Assembly (NCBI GenBank): GCA_050747525.1
Contig: JBOGOC010000067.1
Coordinates: forward strand, 1-48,514
DNA: 48,514 bases
Reading direction: 5' to 3'
Source: JBOGOC01 sp050747525
Lineage (GTDB): Bacteria > Acidobacteriota > Polarisedimenticolia > JACPZX01 > DASXTC01
The translations under genes were made by a program, and so were the position numbers. Within the stretch, counting starts at the first letter, position 1. The number at the start of each line of letters is the position of its first letter. Under the pieces are notes generated by a model. It was not told where the DNA came from, made no database searches, and was given only the letters and a program-made list of their open reading frames with translations. Positions 8,672 to 16,762 of the stretch are shown here, piece after piece.

Positions 8672-10915
8672 CTTCTGGTCCCCCGGCAACGTGAGGATCC
8701 AGACGTCGTTACGAGTGCTCGAGTCCCGCATCTGGAACAACAACAGGCGTCCGTCGCGGCTCCAGCTCGTCGGAGCACTCTCGCCGGGGCATTCGTGCAG
8801 CATGCGCTCGTCACCCGGACCCGTGAGGTCCTTCAAAAGGAGATCGAAGGTGGTTGACCTCGTGCGACGAAAGATCAGGCGGGAGCCATCGTGTGACCAG
8901 ATCGGGAACCGGTCCGCGCGCGGGTCGAACGTGAACCGCGACGTCACACCTCGCGACAGATCGTGGATCCAGATATCCGGCGGTCCAACCTGCGGGTTCA
9001 CGCTGGTCGACGCGACCGACCGCCCGTCCGGCGAGATCTCCACGTCGATATGTCCCGCCTGTTCGCCGACCGCGTCGCCGGCCGCGCCTGCGCGGTCGTG
9101 CCACACCAGCCGCGAGCCGACCTGGGCCGAGCCCGTCTGGTAGACGAGGGTCCCCTCCTGGGACGCCGAGAAGATCCCTCGGGCGAACCCGACGTCCACC
9201 TGTACCTTCTCAGCGATCGGGACTGGTTCCCCTCGCAGCTCGAGCCTCGAGGCATCCATGGCCTGCGCCATCAGCGTCGTTTCGCGCATGAACAGGAGAT
9301 GCCCCAGTACGTAGCTGACATGGGAGGGCGCCGGGAAAAGGTCCCGGGTCGGGTCGCCGTTCAGCGTCCCGGTCGCGATCATGCTGGATTGACCGACTCC
9401 TTTGAAGTAGCGCGCGATGAAAAGGAAGTGGCGGCCGTCCGGCAGGAATTCCGGCCAGCGATGGGTCTCGTTCTCGCGGGATGGGTCGAGCCGCGTCACA
9501 GCGGTCGAGACGCCCCCCGACGACGCGACGCGGTGGATCTCCGAGTTGCGGCTCGGCGCGAAGAGGATCACGCCTTCTGCGTTCCAGGAGCCGCCCCGGC
9601 CATCGGGAGCGTCGCACAGCTCGATCGCGGGGCCTCCTGCAATAGCGATCTTCTTGAGCATTCCGTCGGCGAAGAACGCGATCGTGCCGCTGTCGGGGGC
9701 CCAGAAGGGGAAAGTGGCCCCGTCGGTACCCGGGAGGCTGCGCGCGTCTGACCATTCCAGCGACCGCACCCAGAGCGACGTGCGCCCTTCGGCGCCGCGC
9801 GCCGCGAACGCGAGGTTCCGTCCGTCGGGGGAGAGGGCTGGCGGCCCCGCCTGCAGGCCCACGAACTCGAACGTCGCTCCCTCGGGCGGCAGGATCGATG
9901 CGCTGACGACGCGGAACACCGGCAGGGAGCCGCCGAGATACTTCACCCCGAGCGCCGCGGCGACCAGGAAGAAGAGCAGAGCGAGACCGATGAAGACGCG
10001 CTCTCTGCGGCGAGGGGCCTGAATCCGCGCTGTCTCGGTCTCGCCACCGGCGGCGCCGTCCTCCGCGATCCATCGCAGGTCCAACACCACGTCGTGCATC
10101 GTCTGGCGTCTCTCGTCGGGGTCCTTGCGCAGGCAGGTGCGGACGAGCCGCTCGAGGGTCGAGGGAGTCGGCGCCTGCACCTCCGACATCGACCTCGGCT
10201 CGTCCTTCAGGATCGCTGCGATGAGGCTCGCTTGGGTTTTTCCCTCGAAGGCTCTCCGCCCGGTGGCCATCTCATAGAGGATCAGCCCAAAGGCGTAGAT
10301 GTCGCTGCGCGCGTCGGCCTCGCTCCCTTCGAGCTGTTCGGGTGCCATGTACTGGAAGGTCCCCACGATGGTCCCTTCGGCCGTGAGCGGGCGGGTCATC
10401 GTGGGAGAGGCGCTCATCGCGCCCGGGACGCCGGCGGTCCTCGTGCTGCGCGCGAGGCCGAAGTCGAGGAGCTTCGCCCCCGACTTCGTGAGCATCACGT
10501 TGCCCGGCTTGAGGTCGCGGTGGACGAGCCCCTGGCGGTGGGCCTTGTCAAGGGCGTCGCCGATCTGCATCGCGAAGCGGAGGAGGTCCGCGATCGGAAG
10601 GGGGCCCCTTTCGAGCCGGGAGGCCAGCGTCTCCCCCTCCAGGCACTCCATGACGAGGTAGTCGGCGGCGCCCTCGCGGCCGATGTCGTGCAGCGTGCAG
10701 ATGTGCGGATGGTTCAGGCTCGAGACGGCGCGCGCCTCCCGCTCCAGGCGGAGCCGCATCTCCTCGCTGTCCGCCCGGTGGGAGACGAGCACTTTGACCG
10801 CCACGATGCGATCCAAACGCGTGTCGCGCGCGCGGTAAACCTCCCCCATCCCTCCCGCGCCGAGTGGGGACAGGATCTCGTAGGGGCCGAGCCTGGTTCC
10901 GGGGGAGAGCGCCAT
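8447..10915 (-). CDS. Ser/Thr protein kinase with TolB/PD40-like propeller (frameshifted at its 3' end)
   Basis: The open frame gives 822 residues, of which about the first 745 are authentic. Residues ~12-270 form a complete Hanks-type kinase: glycine loop GAGGMGEVYRARD, VAVKVL lysine, catalytic loop VHRDLKPGNV, DFG in LLDFGLAR, and APE in QYMAPEQLEG. A single membrane helix follows at ~305-325 (VFIGLALLFFLVAAALGV). The rest is a predicted periplasmic propeller with repeated PDGR and WSPDG-type blades. The layout suggests an outside signal relayed to an inside kinase. A one-base loss near 8670 knocks the last blades out of frame (listed separately). The family is highly multiplied in Acidobacteriota; a second complete member and a fragment lie in this window. 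Confidence 0.85.
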   Translation of the reverse strand: MALSPGTRLGPYEILSPLGAGGMGEVYRARDTRLDRIVAVKVLVSHRADSEEMRLRLEREARAVSSLNHPHICTLHDIGREGAADYLVMECLEGETLASRLERGPLPIADLLRFAMQIGDALDKAHRQGLVHRDLKPGNVMLTKSGAKLLDFGLARSTRTAGVPGAMSASPTMTRPLTAEGTIVGTFQYMAPEQLEGSEADARSDIYAFGLILYEMATGRRAFEGKTQASLIAAILKDEPRSMSEVQAPTPSTLERLVRTCLRKDPDERRQTMHDVVLDLRWIAEDGAAGGETETARIQAPRRRERVFIGLALLFFLVAAALGVKYLGGSLPVFRVVSASILPPEGATFEFVGLQAGPPALSPDGRNLAFAARGAEGRTSLWVRSLEWSDARSLPGTDGATFPFWAPDSGTIAFFADGMLKKIAIAGGPAIELCDAPDGRGGSWNAEGVILFAPSRNSEIHRVASSGGVSTAVTRLDPSRENETHRWPEFLPDGRHFLFIARYFKGVGQSSMIATGTLNGDPTRDLFPAPSHVSYVLGHLLFMRETTLMAQAMDASRLELRGEPVPIAEKVQVDVGFARGIFSASQEGTLVYQTGSAQVGSRLVWHDRAGAAGDAVGEQAGHIDVEISPDGRSVASTSVNPQVGPPDIWIHDLSRGVTSRFTFDPRADRFPIWSHDGSRLIFRRTRSTTFDLLLKDLTGPGDERMLHECPGESAPTSWSRDGRLLLFQMRDSSTRNDVWILTLPGDQKPTPSSRPASTRRARDSHPTHDGSRTPPTSRVATKSTRPRFPDRGAVGRCPPRAGRSRAGVPMAERSSSFRRLVN

Positions 10916-11016
10916 CAGGGGCCGGATTATACTTCAACAGGTATCCGGGACTCCCTCTCATGGCGTGACCGCGCCACCCTCTGTTAACGCTTTCTCACCT
11001 CCGTCGTCCTTCATTC

Positions 11017-11649
11017 ATGACCAGGCGAGACGCGCTGTTCGCCCTCGGGGCCGGGTTGCTGTTCGGAGCGGCACTCCAAGCATGCCAGACTGCACAAGTG
11101 CTTACGGCGGTCCCTCCCAAGCCAGTCGAGCCCGACCACGTCCGGATGTTGCTGGCGGCGCAGGCCGCGCGGCCAGCCGTGATTCCTCGTGCGGCACGTA
11201 TCGGCCCGGTCGGCGAACCGGGCACGCCGCTCGTCGTGCGGGGCCGCCTGTATCGTACGGATGGACAACAGACCGTCCCCGATGCGGTGATCTTCGCCTA
11301 TCAGACCGATCGCAATGGCCATTACAACGCTCCCGGCTTACGAGGGTGGCGCCTGACCGGCTGGGCAAAGACCGACGCCGAAGGATGGTTCGAGTTCACG
11401 ACGATTCGCCCGGCGCCGTACCCGAGCCGCGATACCGCCGCACACATTCATCTGAGCGCAGAGGGTCCGTCGATCGCGCGTCAGATCCTCGGGGACGTAC
11501 GGTTTGCCGACGACCCGCTGCTGACCGAAAACGATCGCCGGGCGGCGGCGCGCGCGGGACGATTCACGGACCTGTGTCCGGTCACCGTCGAGCATGGTGT
11601 CGAGCGATGCGAGATACTGTTCAGGCTGACTGGAGAATACGTCTTCTGA
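11017..11649 (+). CDS. Intradiol ring-cleavage dioxygenase-like lipoprotein
   Basis: A 210-residue protein with an N-terminal hydrophobic segment and a lipobox-like LQAC at ~20-23, so it is probably a membrane-anchored extracytoplasmic lipoprotein. The domain matches the protocatechuate 3,4-dioxygenase superfamily. The four iron ligands expected from that family can be placed at Tyr103 (NGHYN), Tyr135 (RPAPYP), His143 and His145 (AHIHLS). The loop between the second Tyr and the HIH pair is about five residues shorter than in classical PcaH. Its stop codon overlaps the ATG of an ECF sigma gene (TGATG), so it is the first gene of a coupled three-gene operon. A catabolic role is not implied, since no other aromatic-degradation gene is nearby. 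Confidence 0.8.
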   Translation: MTRRDALFALGAGLLFGAALQACQTAQVLTAVPPKPVEPDHVRMLLAAQAARPAVIPRAARIGPVGEPGTPLVVRGRLYRTDGQQTVPDAVIFAYQTDRNGHYNAPGLRGWRLTGWAKTDAEGWFEFTTIRPAPYPSRDTAAHIHLSAEGPSIARQILGDVRFADDPLLTENDRRAAARAGRFTDLCPVTVEHGVERCEILFRLTGEYVF

Positions 11650-12191
11650 TGCCCTCCACGGCCACCGACCGCGCCGGCACGGACGAGCCGGCGGCACTCG
11701 TGCGTGCGGCGCAACGCGGCAGCCGCGACGCGTTCGGCGTGCTCTATCAGCGGTTCGCCGGCTACGTGTACGCGATTCTCGTCTCGAGGCTGCCGCCGGA
11801 TGTCGCGACCGATCTCGTGCACGACGTCTTCGTGCTGGCCCTCGAGCGTCTCAGCAGCCTGCGCGAGCCGGCCGCATTCCCGGGATGGATTGCCTCGATC
11901 GCGCGCAACCGCGCGACCGACGCGATGAAGCGTCAACCCATCATGGAAGCGCTCGAGGACCGACATGCCGCGCCACCGGCCCGGCCCGATCAGCGCCTCG
12001 ATGCCGCACGAGCGCTCTCGGCCATTCATCGGCTGCCTGAGGCGTACCGCGAGACGCTGGTCCTCCGGTTCGTCCAGGGTCTGACGGGACCTGAGATCGC
12101 AGACATCACCGGGCTGACACCGGAGTCGGTTCGAGTGAATCTGCACCGTGGCTTCAAGCTGCTCCGGGCGGAGCTGGGACTCGCGCCATGA
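11649..12191 (+). CDS. ECF-family RNA polymerase sigma factor
   Basis: A 180-residue protein. The start is the ATG overlapping the previous stop (TGATG); the frame stays open further upstream, but in that gene's shadow. Region 2 lies at ~15-85 (DAFGVLYQRFAGYVYAILVS, then DLVHDVFVLALERL and FPGWIASIARNRATD). Region 4 lies at ~120-175 (LPEAYRETLVLRFVQGLTGP, then ITGLTPESVRVNLHRGFKLL). It overlaps the next gene, a FecR-like protein, by four bases (ATGA), the usual sigma/anti-sigma coupling. Having a dioxygenase-like lipoprotein rather than a TonB receptor in the same operon is unusual. Confidence 0.92.
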   Translation: MPSTATDRAGTDEPAALVRAAQRGSRDAFGVLYQRFAGYVYAILVSRLPPDVATDLVHDVFVLALERLSSLREPAAFPGWIASIARNRATDAMKRQPIMEALEDRHAAPPARPDQRLDAARALSAIHRLPEAYRETLVLRFVQGLTGPEIADITGLTPESVRVNLHRGFKLLRAELGLAP

Positions 12192-13198
12192 CCGACACAC
12201 GACACGACGATCACAACGCGTATCTCTGGGACCGCTCGGTGCCGGCCGACGCGGATGCCGTCGAGATCGAGCAAGCGCTTGGCAGCCTGGCGTTCACGCC
12301 GACCGCGCAGCAAGCCGACGTGCTCCGCACAACCAGCACCCGGAGACGCCCGCTCGCAACCGGTCTTCTTCTCGCGGCCAGCCTTCTGATCACCGCGGGC
12401 GTGGGCGCGCACTTCTGGCGTTTGTCGTGGCCGGCGGGTCAGCCGTGGACGGTGACGCGCGGCGCGACGTCGTCGCTCGCTGTTGGCTCGACACTCGAGA
12501 CACGCGCCTCCGAGGAAGCGACGGTGAGCATCGCGCGCATCGGGACGATGAATGTCCGGCCCGGTTCGTCCTTGTCACTGGCTGCAACGACGTCGTCACG
12601 ACACCGGATCGACCTGTCACACGGCGTCCTGGACGTCCGGGTCTGGGCGCCGCCCGGGCGATTCGTCGTCCGCACACCTGCCGGCGACGTCGTCGATCTC
12701 GGCTGTGTCTTCCAGCTCGAGGTAGACGATGGCCGGGCCATCGTGCACGTGCAGAGCGGATGGGTCCAGCTCGACAACGCGCACGGCGAGTCGCTGATCC
12801 CTGCAGGCGCCTCTTCAATCATGACGGCCGACCGGCGAGCGCTTGTGCCGGTCTATGACGACGCATCGGAGGCGTTTGGCGCGGCCGTCCGCCAGATGGA
12901 GACAGCCAGCAGCGCGACGGACCGGAGTGCCGCCGTCGCGACGATTGTGAAGGAGGCCCGCACGCGCGACGTTTTCACCCTGCTGACGCTGGCCGTGCGC
13001 AGTTCGGGCAACGACCGCACCGCGCTGGTAGCGCGCGCCGCCGAGCTGTCGCCACCCCCGGCCGGTGTCTCTGCCACGAGCGTCGCCGCCGGCGACAACG
13101 ACGCGTTGTGGACGTGGGCGGACTCTCTGCCGCTGCCACCGGTGAAGTCCTGGTGGCGGAACTGGAAGGACGTGTTCCCACGCTGGCAGTCGCGTTAA
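12188..13198 (+). CDS. FecR-domain membrane protein, probable anti-sigma regulator
   Basis: A 336-residue protein. Residues 1-55 are cytoplasmic and lack a zinc motif. A single membrane helix follows at ~57-75 (LATGLLLAASLLITAGVGAH). Then comes a FecR-like beta domain (~85-220): GSTLETRASEEATVSIARIG, GVLDVRVWAPPGRFVVRTPA, then DLGCVFQLEVDDG, the typical order for FecR, which reads out an envelope signal and releases its sigma factor. The C-terminal ~110 residues are helical with a Trp-rich tail (SWWRNWKDVFPRW). It is coupled to the ECF gene by an ATGA overlap. The gap after it (13199-13380) holds a short TPR-like scrap (LRLGHWDEAREH) and a possible att scar. Confidence 0.85.
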   Translation: MTDTRHDDHNAYLWDRSVPADADAVEIEQALGSLAFTPTAQQADVLRTTSTRRRPLATGLLLAASLLITAGVGAHFWRLSWPAGQPWTVTRGATSSLAVGSTLETRASEEATVSIARIGTMNVRPGSSLSLAATTSSRHRIDLSHGVLDVRVWAPPGRFVVRTPAGDVVDLGCVFQLEVDDGRAIVHVQSGWVQLDNAHGESLIPAGASSIMTADRRALVPVYDDASEAFGAAVRQMETASSATDRSAAVATIVKEARTRDVFTLLTLAVRSSGNDRTALVARAAELSPPPAGVSATSVAAGDNDALWTWADSLPLPPVKSWWRNWKDVFPRWQSR

Positions 13199-13345
13199 CC
13201 ACGATGGGAGAGTTCAAGCTGCGTCTCGGGCACTGGGACGAGGCACGGGAGCATCGGAGACAAAGGTCCGCTCGCGCCCTTCAATATGAGGACAAACAGG
13301 CGGGCTTCCGGAGCAAGGTGCAAGGCGGACCACTCATGCAGCGGC

Positions 13346-13363
13346 AGTCGAACCCGCGCCGCC
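13346..13363. repeat. Possible decayed tmRNA 3'-end copy (18 bp)
   Basis: Eighteen bases starting AGTCGAACCCGCG match, without mismatch, the T-arm part of the tmRNA 3'-end copy at 20992. A GCGGC just before could be the rest of the core with three bases lost. The CCA-end part is absent. If real, it would bound a 3.3-kb block (oxygenase, bicupin, permease) of the same size class as the others. T-arm sequence is common and this match could be chance. Confidence 0.3.
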
Positions 13364-13380
13364 AACTGGGCGGCCGTTCT

Positions 13381-14460
13381 CTACTCCGGCACGGCGTAGT
13401 CGTCGCCGTAGTACTTGCTGGTGATACGCGTGTGGAAGTGGACGGCCTTGATCGGCTCGTATCGAGGCTGCCCGAGGCCGGGAAGCATTTCGAGGATCTC
13501 GTCCTCCCAGAGGTAGACGGCCATGGGGAAGGAGACCCTCGCCCGGCGCCTGAGGGTCGGATCACGGGGCTTCACCACACGGTGCGTCGTGGACGGCAGG
13601 ATGTCGTTCGTGACCCGCTGCATGTAGTCGCCCGTGTTCAGGATGATCGTCCCGCGCGGGGCGTTCAGCCGGACCCACTTCATGTTGCCGCGGTTGAGGA
13701 CCTGGAGCCCCTCCGTGGCGGGGGCCGGCAGGAACGTGAACAGATCCACGTCTTCGTGGCCGAGGAGTCGGGCGGCTCCTGAAGCTTCGTCTTCCTCGGA
13801 GAGCGGCGGGTAGTAGTTGAGGCGCAGGCCGAAGTTCGTGGCGGTGAGGCGCCGGTCGTACAGGTGCGGATCGCAACCCAGATCCATCAGGATGCTCTGC
13901 ATGACCGGCAGGATCAGCGCCTCGTGCTCGCGGCAGAGTTGCCTGAAGAACGGCTCCATCTCAGGACGGGGCCAGAACTCCTCCAGGCGTACAGGGCGGC
14001 CGGCATCGATGGCGAAGGCGCGCCGGCAGAAGACCCAGCCTTCCACCAGGTCGGGGTGGATGTCGCTCGTCTCCCGGATCGGGAAGTAACCCTGATTGAC
14101 CGAGCCGTGCCGCGAGGCCCTGAAGCGAAGCTTCTCTTCGAGGGGGACCGACGCGTAGAACTCTTCGATCCGTTCCGCCGCCTCGTCGTAGAGCCGGGGA
14201 TCGACCGGATGCCCCTCCAGGACGGCGAAGCCTATCCCGCGGAGCGCCTCGCCCAGGTCGCGCGCGAACACTCTTCGGTCGGCGGGGTTCCCCCTGAGGA
14301 AGCGCCCGATGTCGACCGTGCGTATCCGGTACTCCTCGTCGTAGGCGTCCCCGGAGTCGGTCGCGTCGGAAAGGTGGTACTGCTGCTCCTTGCGGACCTG
14401 GTCGTAGTGCGTGTACTCCTGGTTGGTGGCTTCTACGCCGTGAGTCTTCTTGTCGTCCAT
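13381..14460 (-). CDS. 2-oxoglutarate/Fe(II)-type oxygenase, isopenicillin N synthase-like family
   Basis: A 359-residue protein started at the ATG at 14460, preceded by GGAG at good spacing; the frame runs further upstream without domain content. The N-terminal DIOX_N-like part includes VDIGRFLRG and EALRGIGFAVLEGHPVD, the conserved entry to this family. The iron-binding facial triad is visible: His and Asp in GHEDVD (~residue 233) and His in STTHRVV (~292), followed by an Arg-x-Ser co-substrate motif (RARVSFP). It diverges from a bicupin gene across only 58 bp and sits near an amino-acid-type permease, suggesting oxidation of an imported small molecule. Whether the product is a plant-type dioxygenase, an IPNS homologue or another oxidase cannot be settled. 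Confidence 0.87.
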   Translation of the reverse strand: MDDKKTHGVEATNQEYTHYDQVRKEQQYHLSDATDSGDAYDEEYRIRTVDIGRFLRGNPADRRVFARDLGEALRGIGFAVLEGHPVDPRLYDEAAERIEEFYASVPLEEKLRFRASRHGSVNQGYFPIRETSDIHPDLVEGWVFCRRAFAIDAGRPVRLEEFWPRPEMEPFFRQLCREHEALILPVMQSILMDLGCDPHLYDRRLTATNFGLRLNYYPPLSEEDEASGAARLLGHEDVDLFTFLPAPATEGLQVLNRGNMKWVRLNAPRGTIILNTGDYMQRVTNDILPSTTHRVVKPRDPTLRRRARVSFPMAVYLWEDEILEMLPGLGQPRYEPIKAVHFHTRITSKYYGDDYAVPE

Positions 14461-14518
14461 GACAGCTCCGTCCCGCTTGCAGGATAATGTACCGCGAAAG
14501 GGGAAAGGATCGTTGAAC

Positions 14519-15286
14519 GTGACACTGAAAAAGGGGTGCCGCGTCGCGGATCTGCGCGAAGGCGAGCCCGAGGTCCACGGACCCCTGCAGATCTGGACCC
14601 GATTCGGCCGGGCGACGGGCGCCCGCGCTCTGTCGCTTCGGATTCTGGAGATGGCGCCCGGCCTTTCCCCAGGGATCCGCAATACGGACTGCGACGAGGT
14701 GCTCTACGTGATCGAAGGGTCCGGCACCGTCTACCTGGACGGGCACGCCTTCGGCGTCGGGCCGGATGCGGGGATCCATCTGCGACCCGGCGTGTCGCTG
14801 GCTCTCGAGAACCCGGGGCCGCATCCGATCACGCTCGCCAGCGCGCGATGCCCCGACGGCGGGCCACCCGCGATCCTCGAGGCGGCCCCGATCCGGCCGC
14901 AGGAGAGCTCGTCCGCGCCCCCGCGGGACGCCGTCGCCAGGCTCGTCGATCGTCCGGCGGAAGTCGCATCCGACGGACGCTCGTTCCAGGTGCTGATCGA
15001 CGCGAGCGGCTCCGGCGCGCCGGTGACGCAGTTCGTCGGATCGATCCCCGCCGGCCGCGCGCCCGATCATTTCCACGAGTACGAGGAAGTGCTGGTCGTC
15101 CTTCAGGGGCGTGGCCGGATCTGGGCGGATCGTGAAAGCGCCCCGATCGGCCCGGGCTCCTGCGTCTTTCTTCCCCGGCGGCAGGTCCACTGCGTCGAGA
15201 ACCTCGGGGAGGGCCGGCTTCGCCTGCTGGGGGTCTTCTATCCCTCGGGCAGCCCCGCCGCCTCGAAGCGTTCGGAAACGAGCTGA
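14519..15286 (+). CDS. Two-domain cupin (bicupin) protein
   Basis: About 255 residues. I choose the GTG at 14519, nine bases after GGAAAGGA; a TTG at 14513 is the alternative. Cupin 1 (~30-125) contains DEVLYVIEGSGTVYLDG but lacks the usual His pair. Cupin 2 (~150-245) has the full metal set: DHFHEYEEVLVVLQG gives two His and a Glu, and RRQVHCVEN the third His. One active and one degenerate barrel is seen in bicupins such as ureidoglycine aminohydrolase and some dioxygenases. It is divergent from the Fe(II) oxygenase and convergent, 10 bp apart, with the permease. The substrate is unknown. Confidence 0.8.
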   Translation: MTLKKGCRVADLREGEPEVHGPLQIWTRFGRATGARALSLRILEMAPGLSPGIRNTDCDEVLYVIEGSGTVYLDGHAFGVGPDAGIHLRPGVSLALENPGPHPITLASARCPDGGPPAILEAAPIRPQESSSAPPRDAVARLVDRPAEVASDGRSFQVLIDASGSGAPVTQFVGSIPAGRAPDHFHEYEEVLVVLQGRGRIWADRESAPIGPGSCVFLPRRQVHCVENLGEGRLRLLGVFYPSGSPAASKRSETS

Positions 15287-15296
15287 GCCGCGGTCC

Positions 15297-16673
15297 TCAC
15301 CTCTGCTTCGCTCGCCTCCTTCCGGCGGCGTAGAGCACCGCTCCCACAGCCGCCCACACCACGGAGAGCTCGATGGCGGTGAGGGAGCCACTCGCGATCC
15401 TCTCGCCGAGGCTGTGGGAGACGAGCATCCCTAGATCGCTGTCCACTTGAAGCAGGAAGAGCGCTCCCATGGCGAGGATGGAGATCGCCGCGGCGGCCCT
15501 CTGGACTCCGAGCGGGATCGCCACGGTGACGCTCTGGAAGAGCGCCGGGTTCCTGACCGGGAGAATCAGAAGCGCGAGGCTGTGGAGCAGGTAGAGCCCC
15601 ACGAGGGCGAAGACAGCGATGTTCAGCCCGAGGGCGATCTGGCCTCCTAGCAGGAGGAGCGCGGCGGCCACGAGCGTCAGCGTCAGGGCCGCGACGGGCG
15701 TTCCCGTGCGGGGCGACACCGCGCCGATCCATCCGGGCACGAGGCCGTCCCCGGCGAGCACGACGGCGAGACGCGAGGGGACGAGCATCGTGGCGTTGAG
15801 GGAGGTCGCGATCGCCATCAGCGCTCCCAGCGTCACGAAGGAAGCCGCGCCGCCCGGAAGGTAGACGGCCGCGACCTCGGCCATCGGAGCGGGACTCGCC
15901 TGCAGCCGGGGGCCGGGAAGGACACCGAACGACACGACGGACATCAGGAGGTAGATGACCGTCGTCCCGCCGATGCCCAGGAGGAAGACGCGCGGGAGCC
16001 GCCGCGTGCTGTCACGGACCTCGCCGGCCGTCTGCGCGAGGGACTCGAACCCGGCGTAGGCGAAGAAAAGCGGCGGCATCGCGGCGGCGAACCCCAAAAG
16101 GCCGTGCGTGAAGAAGGGGCGATAGTAGGCCGGCTGGACGGCAAAAAGCCCCGGCACGACAAGGACCACGATCGACACTCCCAGGAGCGCCAGCATCGCC
16201 ACCTGGAGGCGTCCGAACCATCGCACCCCCAGAACGTGGATGGCGTAGAAGAGGACGAGGCTGGTCAGTGCCGTCCAGGTACGGGCCGATGTCCGATCGA
16301 ACCAGCCGGGGGCGAGTCCGGCCAGGTAGTCGGCGAAGGTGACGGCCAGGAAGGCGAGGGCGCCGATGTAAGCGATGCACTTGAGCCACGCCCCGATGAA
16401 GGCGACGCCGCGGCCGCCGAATGTCCTCGAGATGTGGACGTACTCTCCGCCGGGCTCCAGGCCGAGCGGGGTGGAGAGGAAGACGCAGTACGGGACGGAG
16501 GTGGCGAGGACGGCAACCGCCAGGACGACGTGCGCGAGGATGACGCTCGGGCCGGTGAGCGCCCATGACTGGCTCGTCACCTTGAAGATGCCGGCGCCTA
16601 TCAGGATGCCAACCAGCGCCGCATAAGCCTCGAGCGTCCCGAGATCTCTGCGGAGTCCGGCGCGCGGCTGCAC
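15297..16673 (-). CDS. APC-superfamily amino acid/polyamine permease
   Basis: A 458-residue integral membrane protein with about 12 predicted helices. The first helix carries the APC signature GILIGAGIFKV, followed by LTGPSVILAHVVLAVAVLAT and GGEYVHISRTFGG. A conserved PPLFFAYAGFESLAQTAGEV lies in the middle. The start is a GTG at 16673: an in-frame TAG lies nine bases upstream. No ribosome binding site is visible and a copy of the tmRNA 3' end begins only 13 bp beyond the start. The native upstream region therefore seems to have been cut off, and the gene may now depend on foreign promoter sequence. It is probably an importer for amino acids or related amines; the substrate is unknown. Confidence 0.88.
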   Translation of the reverse strand: MQPRAGLRRDLGTLEAYAALVGILIGAGIFKVTSQSWALTGPSVILAHVVLAVAVLATSVPYCVFLSTPLGLEPGGEYVHISRTFGGRGVAFIGAWLKCIAYIGALAFLAVTFADYLAGLAPGWFDRTSARTWTALTSLVLFYAIHVLGVRWFGRLQVAMLALLGVSIVVLVVPGLFAVQPAYYRPFFTHGLLGFAAAMPPLFFAYAGFESLAQTAGEVRDSTRRLPRVFLLGIGGTTVIYLLMSVVSFGVLPGPRLQASPAPMAEVAAVYLPGGAASFVTLGALMAIATSLNATMLVPSRLAVVLAGDGLVPGWIGAVSPRTGTPVAALTLTLVAAALLLLGGQIALGLNIAVFALVGLYLLHSLALLILPVRNPALFQSVTVAIPLGVQRAAAAISILAMGALFLLQVDSDLGMLVSHSLGERIASGSLTAIELSVVWAAVGAVLYAAGRRRAKQR

Positions 16674-16686
16674 AGCCTAGTCTAAC

Positions 16687-16713
16687 TGGTGGAGGCGGCA
16701 AGAGTCGAACCCG
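16687..16713. repeat. tmRNA 3'-end copy A (att-like scar)
   Basis: A 27-bp stretch matching the 3' end of the ssrA gene at 28197 at 25 of 27 positions. It starts with TGGTGGAGGCGGC, the complement of the encoded CCA and acceptor stem, and continues into the T-arm (GAGTCGAACCCG). It has the same orientation as ssrA. Right after it begins a kinase fragment; right before it the permease gene starts. Confidence 0.8.
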
Positions 16714-16762
16714 TGCGCTCCTGGGCCACCACCGGATTGAGCACCTCCTAGGGCAGGGAGGG

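Noticed and set aside
11017..11649. Aromatic degradation pathway
   Set aside because: Only a single dioxygenase-like lipoprotein is present; no muconate cycloisomerase, decarboxylase or partner subunit is nearby, so a catabolic operon is not supported.
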